Shown here in pieces: positions 7,831 through 14,671 of a stretch of DNA of 35,469 nucleotides. Made by a program: the position numbers and the translations under genes. The DNA is from Bacteroidia bacterium (GTDB lineage: Bacteria; Bacteroidota; Bacteroidia; Bacteroidales; Azobacteroidaceae). The stretch covers positions 1 to 35,469 of the forward strand of contig BNXY01000028.1 of the NCBI GenBank assembly GCA_025999935.1, read 5' to 3'. The notes under the pieces are model-generated. The model saw nothing but the letters and a program-made list of their open reading frames with translations. It did not search any database and was not told the DNA's origin. Each line of letters opens with the position of its first letter. Position 1 is the first letter of the stretch.

Positions 7831-8277
7831 ATGACAAAAAAAGAATGTCGCAGGATAATGCGGGAGTATGACAGGAAAGATATTTATACGACCCACACAA
7901 CGAGTTCGGAGAGTTTCAACGGCTTTCTTGCCCAATGCAAACGAGCCATTAACAAGTTGCACCAAGAAAAAGTAAGTACGAAATATGACTTTTGGAGTTG
8001 CTATGCAAGCGAACAGGCATACAAACATTTTTACGGCAACCGCCGTTTTTTGAGCGATGCGGAACACGCAGAATACGAACAGGCAAAGAATTTATCCTAT
8101 TGGGAATTTTTGAAGAAATACGGCTATCTGTCCGTTCAGGACGGCTTTTTCTGTATTGATTTTGACTTTGGCGAAATGGTGTTTGCCGCTTATTCGAGCC
8201 AAGCCCTAATCGAAATGGGGATTTTTACCAAAGAGGAAATCAATTTGTATGTAGATTGTGCATTGAAAGTTTGTTAA
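7831..8277 (+). CDS. Unknown protein
   Basis: The 148-residue product begins MTKKECRRIMREYDRKDIY and is rich in aromatic residues, especially in the second half (YWEFLKKYGYLSVQDGFFCIDFDFGE). It has no signal peptide or membrane segment. It follows the PcfJ-like gene by 30 bp and is the last gene before a structured 290-bp gap, with a hairpin (8281-8300) directly after its stop. I recognise no family. Confidence 0.65.
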   Translation: MTKKECRRIMREYDRKDIYTTHTTSSESFNGFLAQCKRAINKLHQEKVSTKYDFWSCYASEQAYKHFYGNRRFLSDAEHAEYEQAKNLSYWEFLKKYGYLSVQDGFFCIDFDFGEMVFAAYSSQALIEMGIFTKEEINLYVDCALKVC

Positions 8278-8280
8278 TCA

Positions 8281-8383
8281 GGGCGGGGAAAATCCCGCCC
8301 GCTACTTTTTCCATGAGCCTCAAGCGGGAGAAAAAGTAGCAAAAAGCCGTCTTTAATTTCCCTGATAAAATAGATTTTCTCCC
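8281..8383. ncRNA. Overlapping, mutually exclusive stems (candidate riboregulator)
   Basis: GGGCGGG (8281-8287) pairs with CCCGCCC (8294-8300). Stem A joins GCTACTTTTTC (8301-8311) to GAAAAAGTAGC (8330-8340), 11 bp perfect. Stem B joins GGGAGAAAA (8326-8334) to TTTTCTCCC (8375-8383), 9 bp perfect. A and B share bases 8330-8334, so they cannot form together. A -7 box on the minus strand (8397-8404) would start a transcript just before stem B. The first hairpin could also end transcription of the gene at 7831-8277. Confidence 0.45.
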
Positions 8384-8396
8384 CTAATATTTTTCG

Positions 8397-8428
8397 CAAA
8401 GTTACAGGAAATTCGGGACAAGCAGCAA
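8397..8428 (-). promoter_or_regulatory. Minus-strand promoter in the radC upstream gap
   Basis: The minus strand reads TAACTTTG at 8404-8397, a full match to the TAnnTTTG -7 box, with TTGC 20 nt upstream as a weak -33. No convincing gene lies directly downstream on that strand, so the product may be a small RNA covering 8390-8281. Confidence 0.4.
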
Positions 8429-8517
8429 GGTCGAAACGTGTTTGGCAAACAATCTTCCTTTTTGTTCCAAAAAGCGTATTCTTCGCCAAAACCTTGCATG
8501 AAGTCCCAAATTTCCTG
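8405..8517. repeat. 113-nt extended imperfect hairpin
   Basis: CAGGAAATTCGGGAC (8405-8419) is mirrored by GTCCCAAATTTCCTG (8503-8517) with one mismatch. After symmetric 5-nt internal loops, GCAAGGT (8425-8431) pairs with ACCTTGC (8491-8497), TTTGGC (8441-8446) with GCCAAA (8485-8490), and CTTTTT (8458-8463) with AAAAAG (8469-8474) around a 5-nt tip. The whole gap before radC is thus a single long fold. It could be a structured RNA, a cruciform or a small transposon remnant. Confidence 0.6.
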
Positions 8518-8567
8518 TGGCAGGACAAGCAAAAAAATTATTGTCAAATCATTAAAATTTTTGCATT

Positions 8568-9020
8568 ATGAAAGTGAATTATTTCAACATTCCCGAAATT
8601 ACAGTATCTTACAAAGATAACGTAAAAGCGTCTGAAAGAGCAGTTATTAAAAGTTCGCGCGATGCCGCTAACATTATGGCAGTCGCCTTTGAAAACTGCA
8701 TGGAGCATCACGAAGAAGTGTATGCGTTATTCCTTAACAAGGCAAACAGGGTGCTTGGCATCTCACGCATTTCGCAAGGCGGGATAGACGGCGCTGTCGT
8801 AGATATTCGGATTATTTTACAGACTGCCTTGAAAGTTTCTGCGTCATATTTGATGCTGTCGCACAATCATCCGTCAGGCAGCGACCGCCCAAGTCCGCAG
8901 GATATACGGCTCACAAAAAATATTCAAGCAGGGTGTAATGCCGTTGGAATACAACTGTTAGACCATCTGATTGTAACCGAAGAAAGTTATACCAGCTTGG
9001 CAGACGAGGGACTCTTATAA
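8568..9020 (+). CDS. radC: Short RadC-like JAB-domain protein
   Basis: The 150-residue product is a JAB/MPN-type domain of the RadC family with the metal-site signature SHNHPSGSDRPSPQD (about residues 99-113) and an upstream glutamate in HHEEVYALFL. The usual N-terminal helix-hairpin-helix region of chromosomal RadC (about 220 residues in all) is missing. Such short forms are typical of mobile elements. RadC proteins were once linked to repair, but the activity remains unsettled; here it probably has an element-specific role. A terminator overlaps its stop codon. Confidence 0.88.
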   Translation: MKVNYFNIPEITVSYKDNVKASERAVIKSSRDAANIMAVAFENCMEHHEEVYALFLNKANRVLGISRISQGGIDGAVVDIRIILQTALKVSASYLMLSHNHPSGSDRPSPQDIRLTKNIQAGCNAVGIQLLDHLIVTEESYTSLADEGLL

Positions 9021-9033
9021 AGTCCCTTTTTTT
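9008..9033 (+). terminator. Terminator overlapping the radC stop codon
   Basis: GGGACT (9008-9013) pairs with AGTCCC (9021-9026) and seven T follow. The loop contains the TAA stop of radC. Confidence 0.75.
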
Positions 9034-9107
9034 AGTCGAAATCAATATGAATACGATAAAATAACCGCTTTCCGGTTCAATGGCAAAGCCTGTCCGCAAA
9101 TTTATAT

Positions 9108-9115
9108 TATCTTTG
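9108..9115 (+). promoter_or_regulatory. -7 box of the LOTUS-like gene
   Basis: TATCTTTG is a full match to the TAnnTTTG consensus, 18 bases before the chosen ATG at 9134. Its position favours that start over the upstream ATG at 9080, which would precede the promoter. Confidence 0.55.
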
Positions 9116-9133
9116 CATCCGGACAAAAACAAT

Positions 9134-9652
9134 ATGAATACAAATGTCAAATTAGAGAAATGGCAGGCAGCCCAAAAGCGGCACAGGCTATCGGACAAGC
9201 ACGTTCAGATGGCTCGCGAGCTTGGTTTAAATCCCGACAAACTGGGAAAAATAGACAACCACAAACAGGAAACATGGAAAAGTCCCCTGCCACAATTCAT
9301 TGAGGAAATCTATTTCAAACGCTTTAAGAAGACCGAACCCGCCACAGTCAAATCCATTAAGGAACAGGTTGCCGACGAAAAAGCAAAGAAAGAACGGCAG
9401 AAGAAAGCGAAAGAACAGAACCGGAAAGAAAAAGCCAAAATTCAGGAAAATAAGCCGTTAGCTGATGACTGTAAGGAAAGCGTTACCCTATCCCAACTGG
9501 GATTTATAATAAAAAAGATACATCCCCGGTATAAGCCCCACCGTTATGGTTGCAAAACATTAAGGGCAATCTATGAAAAATTAGACAGATATGAGATTGT
9601 GCAGACAGAAGAAACGGCAACCGTTATCTGTAGAAAACAGGATGGTTTCTAA
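9134..9652 (+). CDS. Protein with a possible C-terminal LOTUS/OST-HTH domain
   Basis: The start at 9134 was chosen because a -7 box lies just before it. The 172-residue product has three parts. The N-terminal part (about 1-60, KLEKWQAAQKRHRLSDKHVQMARELGLNPDKLGKI) recurs in small bacterial proteins of unknown role. A charged lysine-rich helix follows (about 66-105). The C-terminal part (about 115-172) reads TLSQLGFIIKKIHPRYKPHRYG, then KTLRAIYEKLDRYEI. The RYG-x-KTL-x-x-x-x-x-x-L pattern resembles the OST-HTH/LOTUS winged helix, a putative RNA-binding module often joined to NYN nucleases in bacteria. No nuclease domain is present here. The assignment is by eye and uncertain. Confidence 0.6.
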   Translation: MNTNVKLEKWQAAQKRHRLSDKHVQMARELGLNPDKLGKIDNHKQETWKSPLPQFIEEIYFKRFKKTEPATVKSIKEQVADEKAKKERQKKAKEQNRKEKAKIQENKPLADDCKESVTLSQLGFIIKKIHPRYKPHRYGCKTLRAIYEKLDRYEIVQTEETATVICRKQDGF

Positions 9653-9688
9653 AAAATACAGATAAAACCTGCAATTACATTTAAAAGC

Positions 9689-9722
9689 AAACAACGGACA
9701 ACAATAAAGTTGTCCGTTGTTT
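9689..9722. terminator. Bidirectional terminator between convergent operons
   Basis: AACAACGGACAAC (9690-9702) pairs perfectly with GTTGTCCGTTGTT (9709-9721) around a 6-nt loop, extended by one more pair. T-rich tails on both strands suit the plus-strand gene before it and the tra operon, which ends here on the minus strand. Confidence 0.85.
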
Positions 9723-9724
9723 TA

Positions 9725-10294
9725 TTAAATGGATAAACCTTTCTTTTGGGGAGGTGGGGACACTTCCTTTTGCGCCTGACTATCCCCGAATTTGTTTTCC
9801 GCCATTTTCCGAATTTCGGGCGTTTGAAATTTTTCGGGAATAAAACCCAATACCTTTTTATCTGCGTTTGGACTGTTGAAAGCCATTTTACAGAGTTCAG
9901 CGGTCAGCAGCTTGTCGGGAACGAATTGCAGGCAGTAGGCATCCGCTTTAACGGCGTTTTCTGCCATTTTTGCGTCCGTAATATCCGCAAAACTGTAAAT
10001 CACAAATGGATTGTTTCCCTCGTCCAAAAACTTTTTGATTGCCTCTTTCTGTACTTCGGGATAAGGGATTTTCGTAAGAATATTCAAATCTACATCTTTT
10101 GAAAGAAGGGCAGCGCGGCAAATATCCCGATTTATAACCGCATCCGGCACATACTCCAAATTTTGTCCGCTTGCAAGGACAGCAACCAGCGAAACGGCTG
10201 CCGTCCTGTGGCGTTCAGGCAGGGCGGAGTAATAATTTTCGTTTTCCGCAATCTTCCCAATGTCCCATTTTTCCCTGTCTGTCAGCATTTTCAT
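9725..10294 (-). CDS. Helical-repeat protein at the end of the tra operon (DUF4116-like)
   Basis: The 189-residue product contains recurring helical units with the pattern LEYVPD-x-x-x-x-x-x-x-C-x-x-A, seen at LEYVPDAVINRDICRAAL, LQFVPDKLLTAELCKMAF and LGFIPEKFQTPEIRKMA. Similar units characterise DUF4116-type repeats. There is no signal peptide, so it is likely cytoplasmic. Its ATG overlaps the end of the traQ-like gene by 4 bp, so it belongs to the transfer transcript. The tail (SPPPQKKGLSI) looks disordered. Function is unknown; a protein-interaction scaffold is plausible from the repeats. Confidence 0.65.
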   Translation of the reverse strand: MKMLTDREKWDIGKIAENENYYSALPERHRTAAVSLVAVLASGQNLEYVPDAVINRDICRAALLSKDVDLNILTKIPYPEVQKEAIKKFLDEGNNPFVIYSFADITDAKMAENAVKADAYCLQFVPDKLLTAELCKMAFNSPNADKKVLGFIPEKFQTPEIRKMAENKFGDSQAQKEVSPPPQKKGLSI

Positions 10295-10719
10295 TCCTCA
10301 CTCTCTGCACTTTCATTGCTGAACGAAAAACTCTTTTGCACCACCTGCCCCCAACTGTCCTCAATGTACATATCCAAATTTTGTTGGTCGGTACATTGCG
10401 AGGTGTAGTACAAACGAAACTCATCTTTTTTCAAGGGAAAAAGGTCGTTAGGTGTTAAAACCCTGCCGTCATCAAGGCGCAACTCCCCTTTTCCGTCCGG
10501 TTGGAAATAGCGAATGTAAAACTTTGTTTCGGCATAGTCGCCAGATTTTACAATCTGAAGGCGCATTTCGACAGTTTCGCCCTCAACCACTCTTTTAGGG
10601 TATGGCATCGCCAGCACATCAAAAGCATACTTTTGAGTAATATCAAGAGAGTCATTACAGGCACAGACGATACTTGCAATAAGTATCGTGTATAAAAAAT
10701 AACTTGCAAACCGTTTCAT
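10291..10719 (-). CDS. traQ: Conjugative transposon protein TraQ (DUF3872)
   Basis: The 142-residue product matches the DUF3872/TraQ family of Bacteroides conjugative transposons. The N-terminus is a signal sequence ending in a cysteine-rich stretch (IASIVCACND), so it is probably a lipoprotein. The mature part has the immunoglobulin-like pattern of the family (VVEGETVEMRLQI, then TKFYIRYFQPDGKGEL and TPNDLFPLKKDEFRLYYTS). It follows TraO in the usual tra order. It is expected in the cell envelope as part of the transfer apparatus, with no known enzymatic role. Confidence 0.85.
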   Translation of the reverse strand: MKRFASYFLYTILIASIVCACNDSLDITQKYAFDVLAMPYPKRVVEGETVEMRLQIVKSGDYAETKFYIRYFQPDGKGELRLDDGRVLTPNDLFPLKKDEFRLYYTSQCTDQQNLDMYIEDSWGQVVQKSFSFSNESAESEE

Positions 10720-10734
10720 TTTCGTATTTGTTTT

Positions 10735-11316
10735 TTAGTTTATAATAAATTTCACTCCCAATCCGAACTGTGTGTTGAACAAGCCCACAGAAGACCCCGC
10801 AAGTGCGCGTTCCCTGATATTGGCAAGCAATACCAGCCAATCCGTTACAAAGATTTCCGTTTCGAGCGTGATTGCCCCACCGTAAAGAAAAGCGTCCTTG
10901 TTATTGATAGTCGCGCCATCGAGCAGTGGTTTCTTATTGTGCCGGATTGTTTCGTAACCTGCCAACGCCGACAGCCCCGCCGAACAGAAAATTGTTTTAC
11001 TTCTGTCCGAGAGGACATTGAGATAATACCCGCCTTCGCCTGTAAACTGCATTTGCGGGTTGCACCAGCTTTTGTAGCGGTGGCATTTTCCCAAAAATTC
11101 ACCACCGAACACCCAGCGGTCGCCGCTTTTGGTATAAGTGGAAAAAGCCAATCCCGCGTGAGCCGCAAAATTCGGATTGCTTTCGTCAAGCGTAAAACCG
11201 TTTACCGTTCCTGCGGTAAATTGAATGCCCTTTTGTCCGGGCAGATAACGTTGCGCCTGTGCATAGAAACAGGACAGGCAAAGTGCAATTAAGCACATAA
11301 TAACTGATTTATTCAT
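10735..11316 (-). CDS. traO: Conjugative transposon protein TraO
   Basis: The 193-residue product has a signal peptide ending in YAQAQ at about residue 21, followed by alternating hydrophobic strands (GIQFTAGTVNGF, then WVFGGEFLGKC and GGYYLNVLSDRSKTIFCSAGLSALAGYE) and a final aromatic strand. This is typical of the TraO family and suggests an outer-membrane beta-barrel. It lies between TraN and TraQ, as in CTnDOT, and probably contributes to the outer part of the transfer channel. Confidence 0.85.
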   Translation of the reverse strand: MNKSVIMCLIALCLSCFYAQAQRYLPGQKGIQFTAGTVNGFTLDESNPNFAAHAGLAFSTYTKSGDRWVFGGEFLGKCHRYKSWCNPQMQFTGEGGYYLNVLSDRSKTIFCSAGLSALAGYETIRHNKKPLLDGATINNKDAFLYGGAITLETEIFVTDWLVLLANIRERALAGSSVGLFNTQFGLGVKFIIN

Positions 11317-11342
11317 ATTCTTATTTTTTAATTTGTAATTAA

Positions 11343-12275
11343 TTATTTCACTTTTAAATCGTCAATCACTTTGGCGCGGGTTATATCCTCGTTTTCGACA
11401 ACAAAACGCTGGTGTCGCCCGCCGTTCTTTTCGTACAGTTCCACAATCAAATGCTTTCCGTCCGGAACGGTAAATTTAGGCAAAGCAAACACCGTGCGTC
11501 CCGATTTCTTTCCGGGTATGCGGATATTGTAACGGTAAGCGCGGACGGGAAAAATAACCTGTTCCTGAATGGCGGTGCGCTTGGCGACCTTTTTATCCAC
11601 GATTTTAATGCGGATAAAATCCATATCAAACGGCACTTGCGAGGCGTTTTTGGTCTGGATATGGAAATACAGAAAATCGTTATAGGTATAAATACCCTTG
11701 AGCAATAACTGTATTCCAAACCGCTTGCTGCCAATATGTTTGATTTCCTTTTTGTCGCTTTGGTAAATGGACTTCATAATGAGATTGACCACTTTGGGCG
11801 ACTCGTTTCCCAAATCATTGAAGTAAATATCCAATGAATTGTTCGGGCGGTTTACCGCCTCGCCATCGTGGATAAAGTCTTTCATTTCAATGTTTAACTT
11901 TTCAGGCTCATCGGCATACTTCACATTGAAAGAATAAAAACTGCCCTCATCTGTGATTACGGAAAAGTTTGTTTCGCGCTCAAAGCCCTGAACGGCTGCT
12001 TTCACGCGGATAACATTTTCCGCACCGTCCGCTTTTCCTGCAATAATATTCGCGCTACCCAAATCGACATAGCGCACGGCAGCGGGGAAAATAATATGCA
12101 CCGTCTTGTTAAAACTCACTTCGATACCGTAGGGCGGTATCATTCGGTCGTACTCAATTTTGCGGGTAAGACCGCTGTACAAATCACCTGTGGAAGGCTG
12201 ACTTTGCGCCGTTTCCTGCGCATTTGCTGTAATTGCGCCTGCAACTAATGCAAGCATGATAAAAAACTGTTTCAT
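11343..12275 (-). CDS. traN: Conjugative transposon protein TraN (DUF4138)
   Basis: The 310-residue product starts with a signal peptide (MKQFFIMLALVAGAITANAQ) and continues with VSFNKTVHIIFPAAVRYVDLGSANIIAGKA, a hallmark block of the DUF4138/TraN family. The family is thought to take the place of VirB9 in the Bacteroides transfer channel, and the beta-rich C-terminal half (VRAYRYNIRIPGKKSGRTVFALPKF) is consistent with a periplasmic or outer-membrane core subunit. It stands between TraM and TraO. The gap before it contains half of a palindromic repeat (12315-12355). Confidence 0.9.
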   Translation of the reverse strand: MKQFFIMLALVAGAITANAQETAQSQPSTGDLYSGLTRKIEYDRMIPPYGIEVSFNKTVHIIFPAAVRYVDLGSANIIAGKADGAENVIRVKAAVQGFERETNFSVITDEGSFYSFNVKYADEPEKLNIEMKDFIHDGEAVNRPNNSLDIYFNDLGNESPKVVNLIMKSIYQSDKKEIKHIGSKRFGIQLLLKGIYTYNDFLYFHIQTKNASQVPFDMDFIRIKIVDKKVAKRTAIQEQVIFPVRAYRYNIRIPGKKSGRTVFALPKFTVPDGKHLIVELYEKNGGRHQRFVVENEDITRAKVIDDLKVK

Positions 12276-12314
12276 CGTATATTATTTTTAATTATGAATT
12301 GTGTATTGTAAAAA

Positions 12315-12355
12315 AATCCTGTTAATCTTTTAATCAGGTAAATCATGGTTCAGAC
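12315..12355. repeat. Solo half of the TGTCTGAACC palindromic element
   Basis: This 41-bp stretch, ending GGTTCAGACA, matches the right arm of the elements at 24160-24253 and 25704-25800. The left arm is missing. It lies in the gap between traM and traN and ends two bases before the traM stop codon. Confidence 0.75.
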
Positions 12356-12357
12356 AA

Positions 12358-13719
12358 TTAATTGTTTGCTAATTGCTGATTATTGATATTACCTTCGGGA
12401 AGAAGGAAAACATGATAACCCGCTTTGAGATTGACTTTTACTTCACGCATTTTCTTTGAGAAGAATTGCGAAATTCCCTGAATGGCACTGCGCCCCATAT
12501 CGGCGGCGAATTGTTCGCCTGCATCGGAAGACAGCGAAATACTTGTACCGGCATTTGTTCCCATATTTGCCGCAACCTCTTTGACGGCGTTAATCTCTTT
12601 TGTATTAGGAATAAAGATACCTCGCTGACCGTCCGTATCATACACCGACATTTCCACAGGCAGAATATTGCCGCCGTATTCCATTGAAGTAATAGTGATT
12701 TGCAGCCTTTCCCCCTGAATCTTGGAAAAGCCGGAAAGAATCGTGTTTTCTCGGACAAACATTTTGCCCGCCCGCATCGGCTCAAGCAAACGCAAACGGA
12801 CGCTTTCGCCGTCCATCACGGTCTGGTCGCTATGTATGCAGGCGGAAATCGTATTTTTCCGTTCCTTTGCGAGTTCAGCGGTCGCCGTATAAAATCCCAT
12901 GTTGCGCGGTTGGGCGAAAGCCTGCATTACCTCTTTGCCCGACAGTTCCTGCGGCAAAGCGGAAACAGTTTGTTCCACCACGCCACTGACAGGAACGACA
13001 AGCGTTTTACCCGAAACATTACTGCTCGAAACGCCATTAGCCGCCGTCCCTGCTCCCTCCCTTTCGGGGAGGGCTGGGGAGGGATTTGTCCCCGCGTTCG
13101 TCGGGATATACTTTGACGCCATTTGAAAGGACTTTTCCATCAACGTCATTTGCTCATCAACCGATTTCTTGCGGTTTTCCGTTTCGTCCATTCGATTTTT
13201 CAGGTCGTTTAATTCCTGCTGTAACCGTTCCTTTTCGGGGTCGTTTTTCGGACTTTCATAGAAATTGCCCAAATTGCGGTTAATATCGCGGTAGGCATTG
13301 ACGGAGTTTTGCACCGCCGTTGGTTTAGGCGTTGAAGAAGAAATCCCGCTGCCCGATTTTGCAGGCTCATCGGGCAACAACGCCAAATCATCGGCAGGCT
13401 TTTTACCGTTTTCGCCCAACAGCGAACTGAAATCATCAAGCGAGCGCATCCGTTCCGCTTGCTTTTGCTTGACCTGTTCCTGCTCGTAGGCGGTCGCCTT
13501 GTCGCCGACAATGCCCTCGTTCTTCGGGTCTGGGATTTCGGCGTTAAAACCCGTTTGCATTTCCTGTTTGGCTTTTTCGTCTGCCGATGGCGCGAAGATA
13601 AACCACATACAGCCTGCGCAAATAATGCCCATAAGCGCAAAAACAGCATACTTTTTCATTTTCTGCTTTTGCTCATTGGACAATTTGGGCTTGTCATCTG
13701 TTTGATTGTTCGTACTCAT
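12358..13719 (-). CDS. traM: Conjugative transposon protein TraM
   Basis: The 453-residue product has the TraM layout: a short cytoplasmic N-terminus, one membrane helix (about residues 24-43), a long variable middle with a charged coiled coil (about 157-197), and a conserved C-terminal domain (about 230-453) containing KTLVVPVSGVVEQTVSALPQ and SGFSKIQGERLQITITSMEYGG. This arrangement parallels VirB10, which spans the envelope. Residues 212-223 (NPSPALPEREGA) are encoded by a CCCTCCC/GGGAGGG palindromic repeat in frame, in the variable linker just before the conserved domain. Confidence 0.9.
   Translation of the reverse strand: MSTNNQTDDKPKLSNEQKQKMKKYAVFALMGIICAGCMWFIFAPSADEKAKQEMQTGFNAEIPDPKNEGIVGDKATAYEQEQVKQKQAERMRSLDDFSSLLGENGKKPADDLALLPDEPAKSGSGISSSTPKPTAVQNSVNAYRDINRNLGNFYESPKNDPEKERLQQELNDLKNRMDETENRKKSVDEQMTLMEKSFQMASKYIPTNAGTNPSPALPEREGAGTAANGVSSSNVSGKTLVVPVSGVVEQTVSALPQELSGKEVMQAFAQPRNMGFYTATAELAKERKNTISACIHSDQTVMDGESVRLRLLEPMRAGKMFVRENTILSGFSKIQGERLQITITSMEYGGNILPVEMSVYDTDGQRGIFIPNTKEINAVKEVAANMGTNAGTSISLSSDAGEQFAADMGRSAIQGISQFFSKKMREVKVNLKAGYHVFLLPEGNINNQQLANN
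13053..13083. repeat. Palindromic G/C-rich repeat inside traM
   Basis: CCCTCCC (13055-13061) pairs with GGGAGGG (13067-13073), and a second GGGGAGGG follows at 13076-13083. The composition differs sharply from the surrounding gene. Similar sequences are dispersed repeats in Bacteroidota genomes, as I recall. Confidence 0.6.
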
Positions 13720-14014
13720 TACTTTTAATTTTTAATTCGTAATTTTTAATTGATTTAATACTGTCTTTTTTAGATTGTTGCAGTTTTAAAGTTTCAATAT
13801 GCTGCACTTCCAAAAACTGTTTTTTCGCATCGCTCACGCCCATATTGTATATGGAACTGACCACGAAATAAATGTTTGCCACTGCCAACGCCCCGCCGAT
13901 AATCAGCACCATCATAAAGCGTTTCATCGGCGTGGGTCGCCCACAAAGAAGCCGCAGGCGGTATTCGATTTCGTCCCAAGCGTTTATCAAAAATTCTTTG
14001 ATTTTCTTTCTCAT
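13694..14014 (-). CDS. traL: Conjugative transposon protein TraL
   Basis: The 106-residue product has a basic N-terminal part (MRKKIKEFLINAWDEIEYRLRLLCGRP), one membrane helix (about residues 33-53) and a charged C-terminal tail. Size, topology and position between TraK and TraM fit the small TraL protein of Bacteroides conjugative transposons. Its end overlaps the start of traM by 26 bp, so translation is likely coupled. Its role in the channel is unknown. Confidence 0.8.
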   Translation of the reverse strand: MRKKIKEFLINAWDEIEYRLRLLCGRPTPMKRFMMVLIIGGALAVANIYFVVSSIYNMGVSDAKKQFLEVQHIETLKLQQSKKDSIKSIKNYELKIKSNEYEQSNR

Positions 14015-14028
14015 ACTTGCCTCCTTTC

Positions 14029-14652
14029 TTAACGGTCAATTACGCGCAAATCGCGGTTTTCTACAATTTCAAATCCTTCCATCGTAAATCCGTGCGGATT
14101 GTTGTCCGAGCGTACCGAATTGATTAGATTGCAGCGCGTTATTAAACTGCGTTCCGTGATATTGCTTTCACGGATAATCAGTTGCCGCGCATAAGTAACC
14201 GCCTTGTACGGATAGGCATCAAAATCGCAGGCAACGCTGTCAATCTGCACATTCTGGTTGATATTGCCCGAAATAATGCGGTTGTAGTACCCTTTTTCGG
14301 TCAAGTCCTTGTAGTAGCCAAACGCCGATTTATCAACCAGAAACAATGCCCTGCGGATATTGCTTTCAATGGCGTTTTTGTCGGGCGAGAGGGTAAAAAA
14401 CAGTTCGTGAAACCGCTTGATATGTTCCCGCGCTTCAACAGGTCTGTTTTGGGATAAATCCTGTGAAAGAGCCAACATCAGCGATTTTCCGCCGTCAAGG
14501 ACATATATTTTTTGCCTTTGCTGTTCGGCAAAGTTGTACGCGCTGAACAGCGAGTAACCGACAATCCCAGCGCAAAGGCAGACAAACACAATCCCGAAGA
14601 AGCGGATTTGCCTGAAACTTGTTTCCATATTTTTTAATGACTTAAATTCCAT
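14029..14652 (-). CDS. traK: Conjugative transposon protein TraK (VirB8-like position)
   Basis: The 207-residue product begins MEFKSLKNMETSFRQIRFFG, the standard TraK N-terminus, followed by a membrane helix (about residues 19-40) and a soluble domain with KIYVLDGGKSLMLALSQD and HIKRFHELFFTLSPD. In Bacteroides elements this protein occupies the place of VirB8, an inner-membrane organiser of type IV secretion. It follows TraJ in the operon with a short spacer. No truncation is seen. Confidence 0.92.
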   Translation of the reverse strand: MEFKSLKNMETSFRQIRFFGIVFVCLCAGIVGYSLFSAYNFAEQQRQKIYVLDGGKSLMLALSQDLSQNRPVEAREHIKRFHELFFTLSPDKNAIESNIRRALFLVDKSAFGYYKDLTEKGYYNRIISGNINQNVQIDSVACDFDAYPYKAVTYARQLIIRESNITERSLITRCNLINSVRSDNNPHGFTMEGFEIVENRDLRVIDR

Positions 14653-14671
14653 ATTTTTAATTTATAAATGA

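Noticed and set aside
8274..8528. An 84-residue minus-strand frame before radC
   Set aside because: It runs through the long hairpin and its start lies upstream of the only promoter seen on that strand. The structure explains the sequence better, though a small protein cannot be excluded.
12358..13728. Several plus-strand frames opposite traM (for example 12700-13116)
   Set aside because: They are antisense shadows of a well-supported gene, with no family features.
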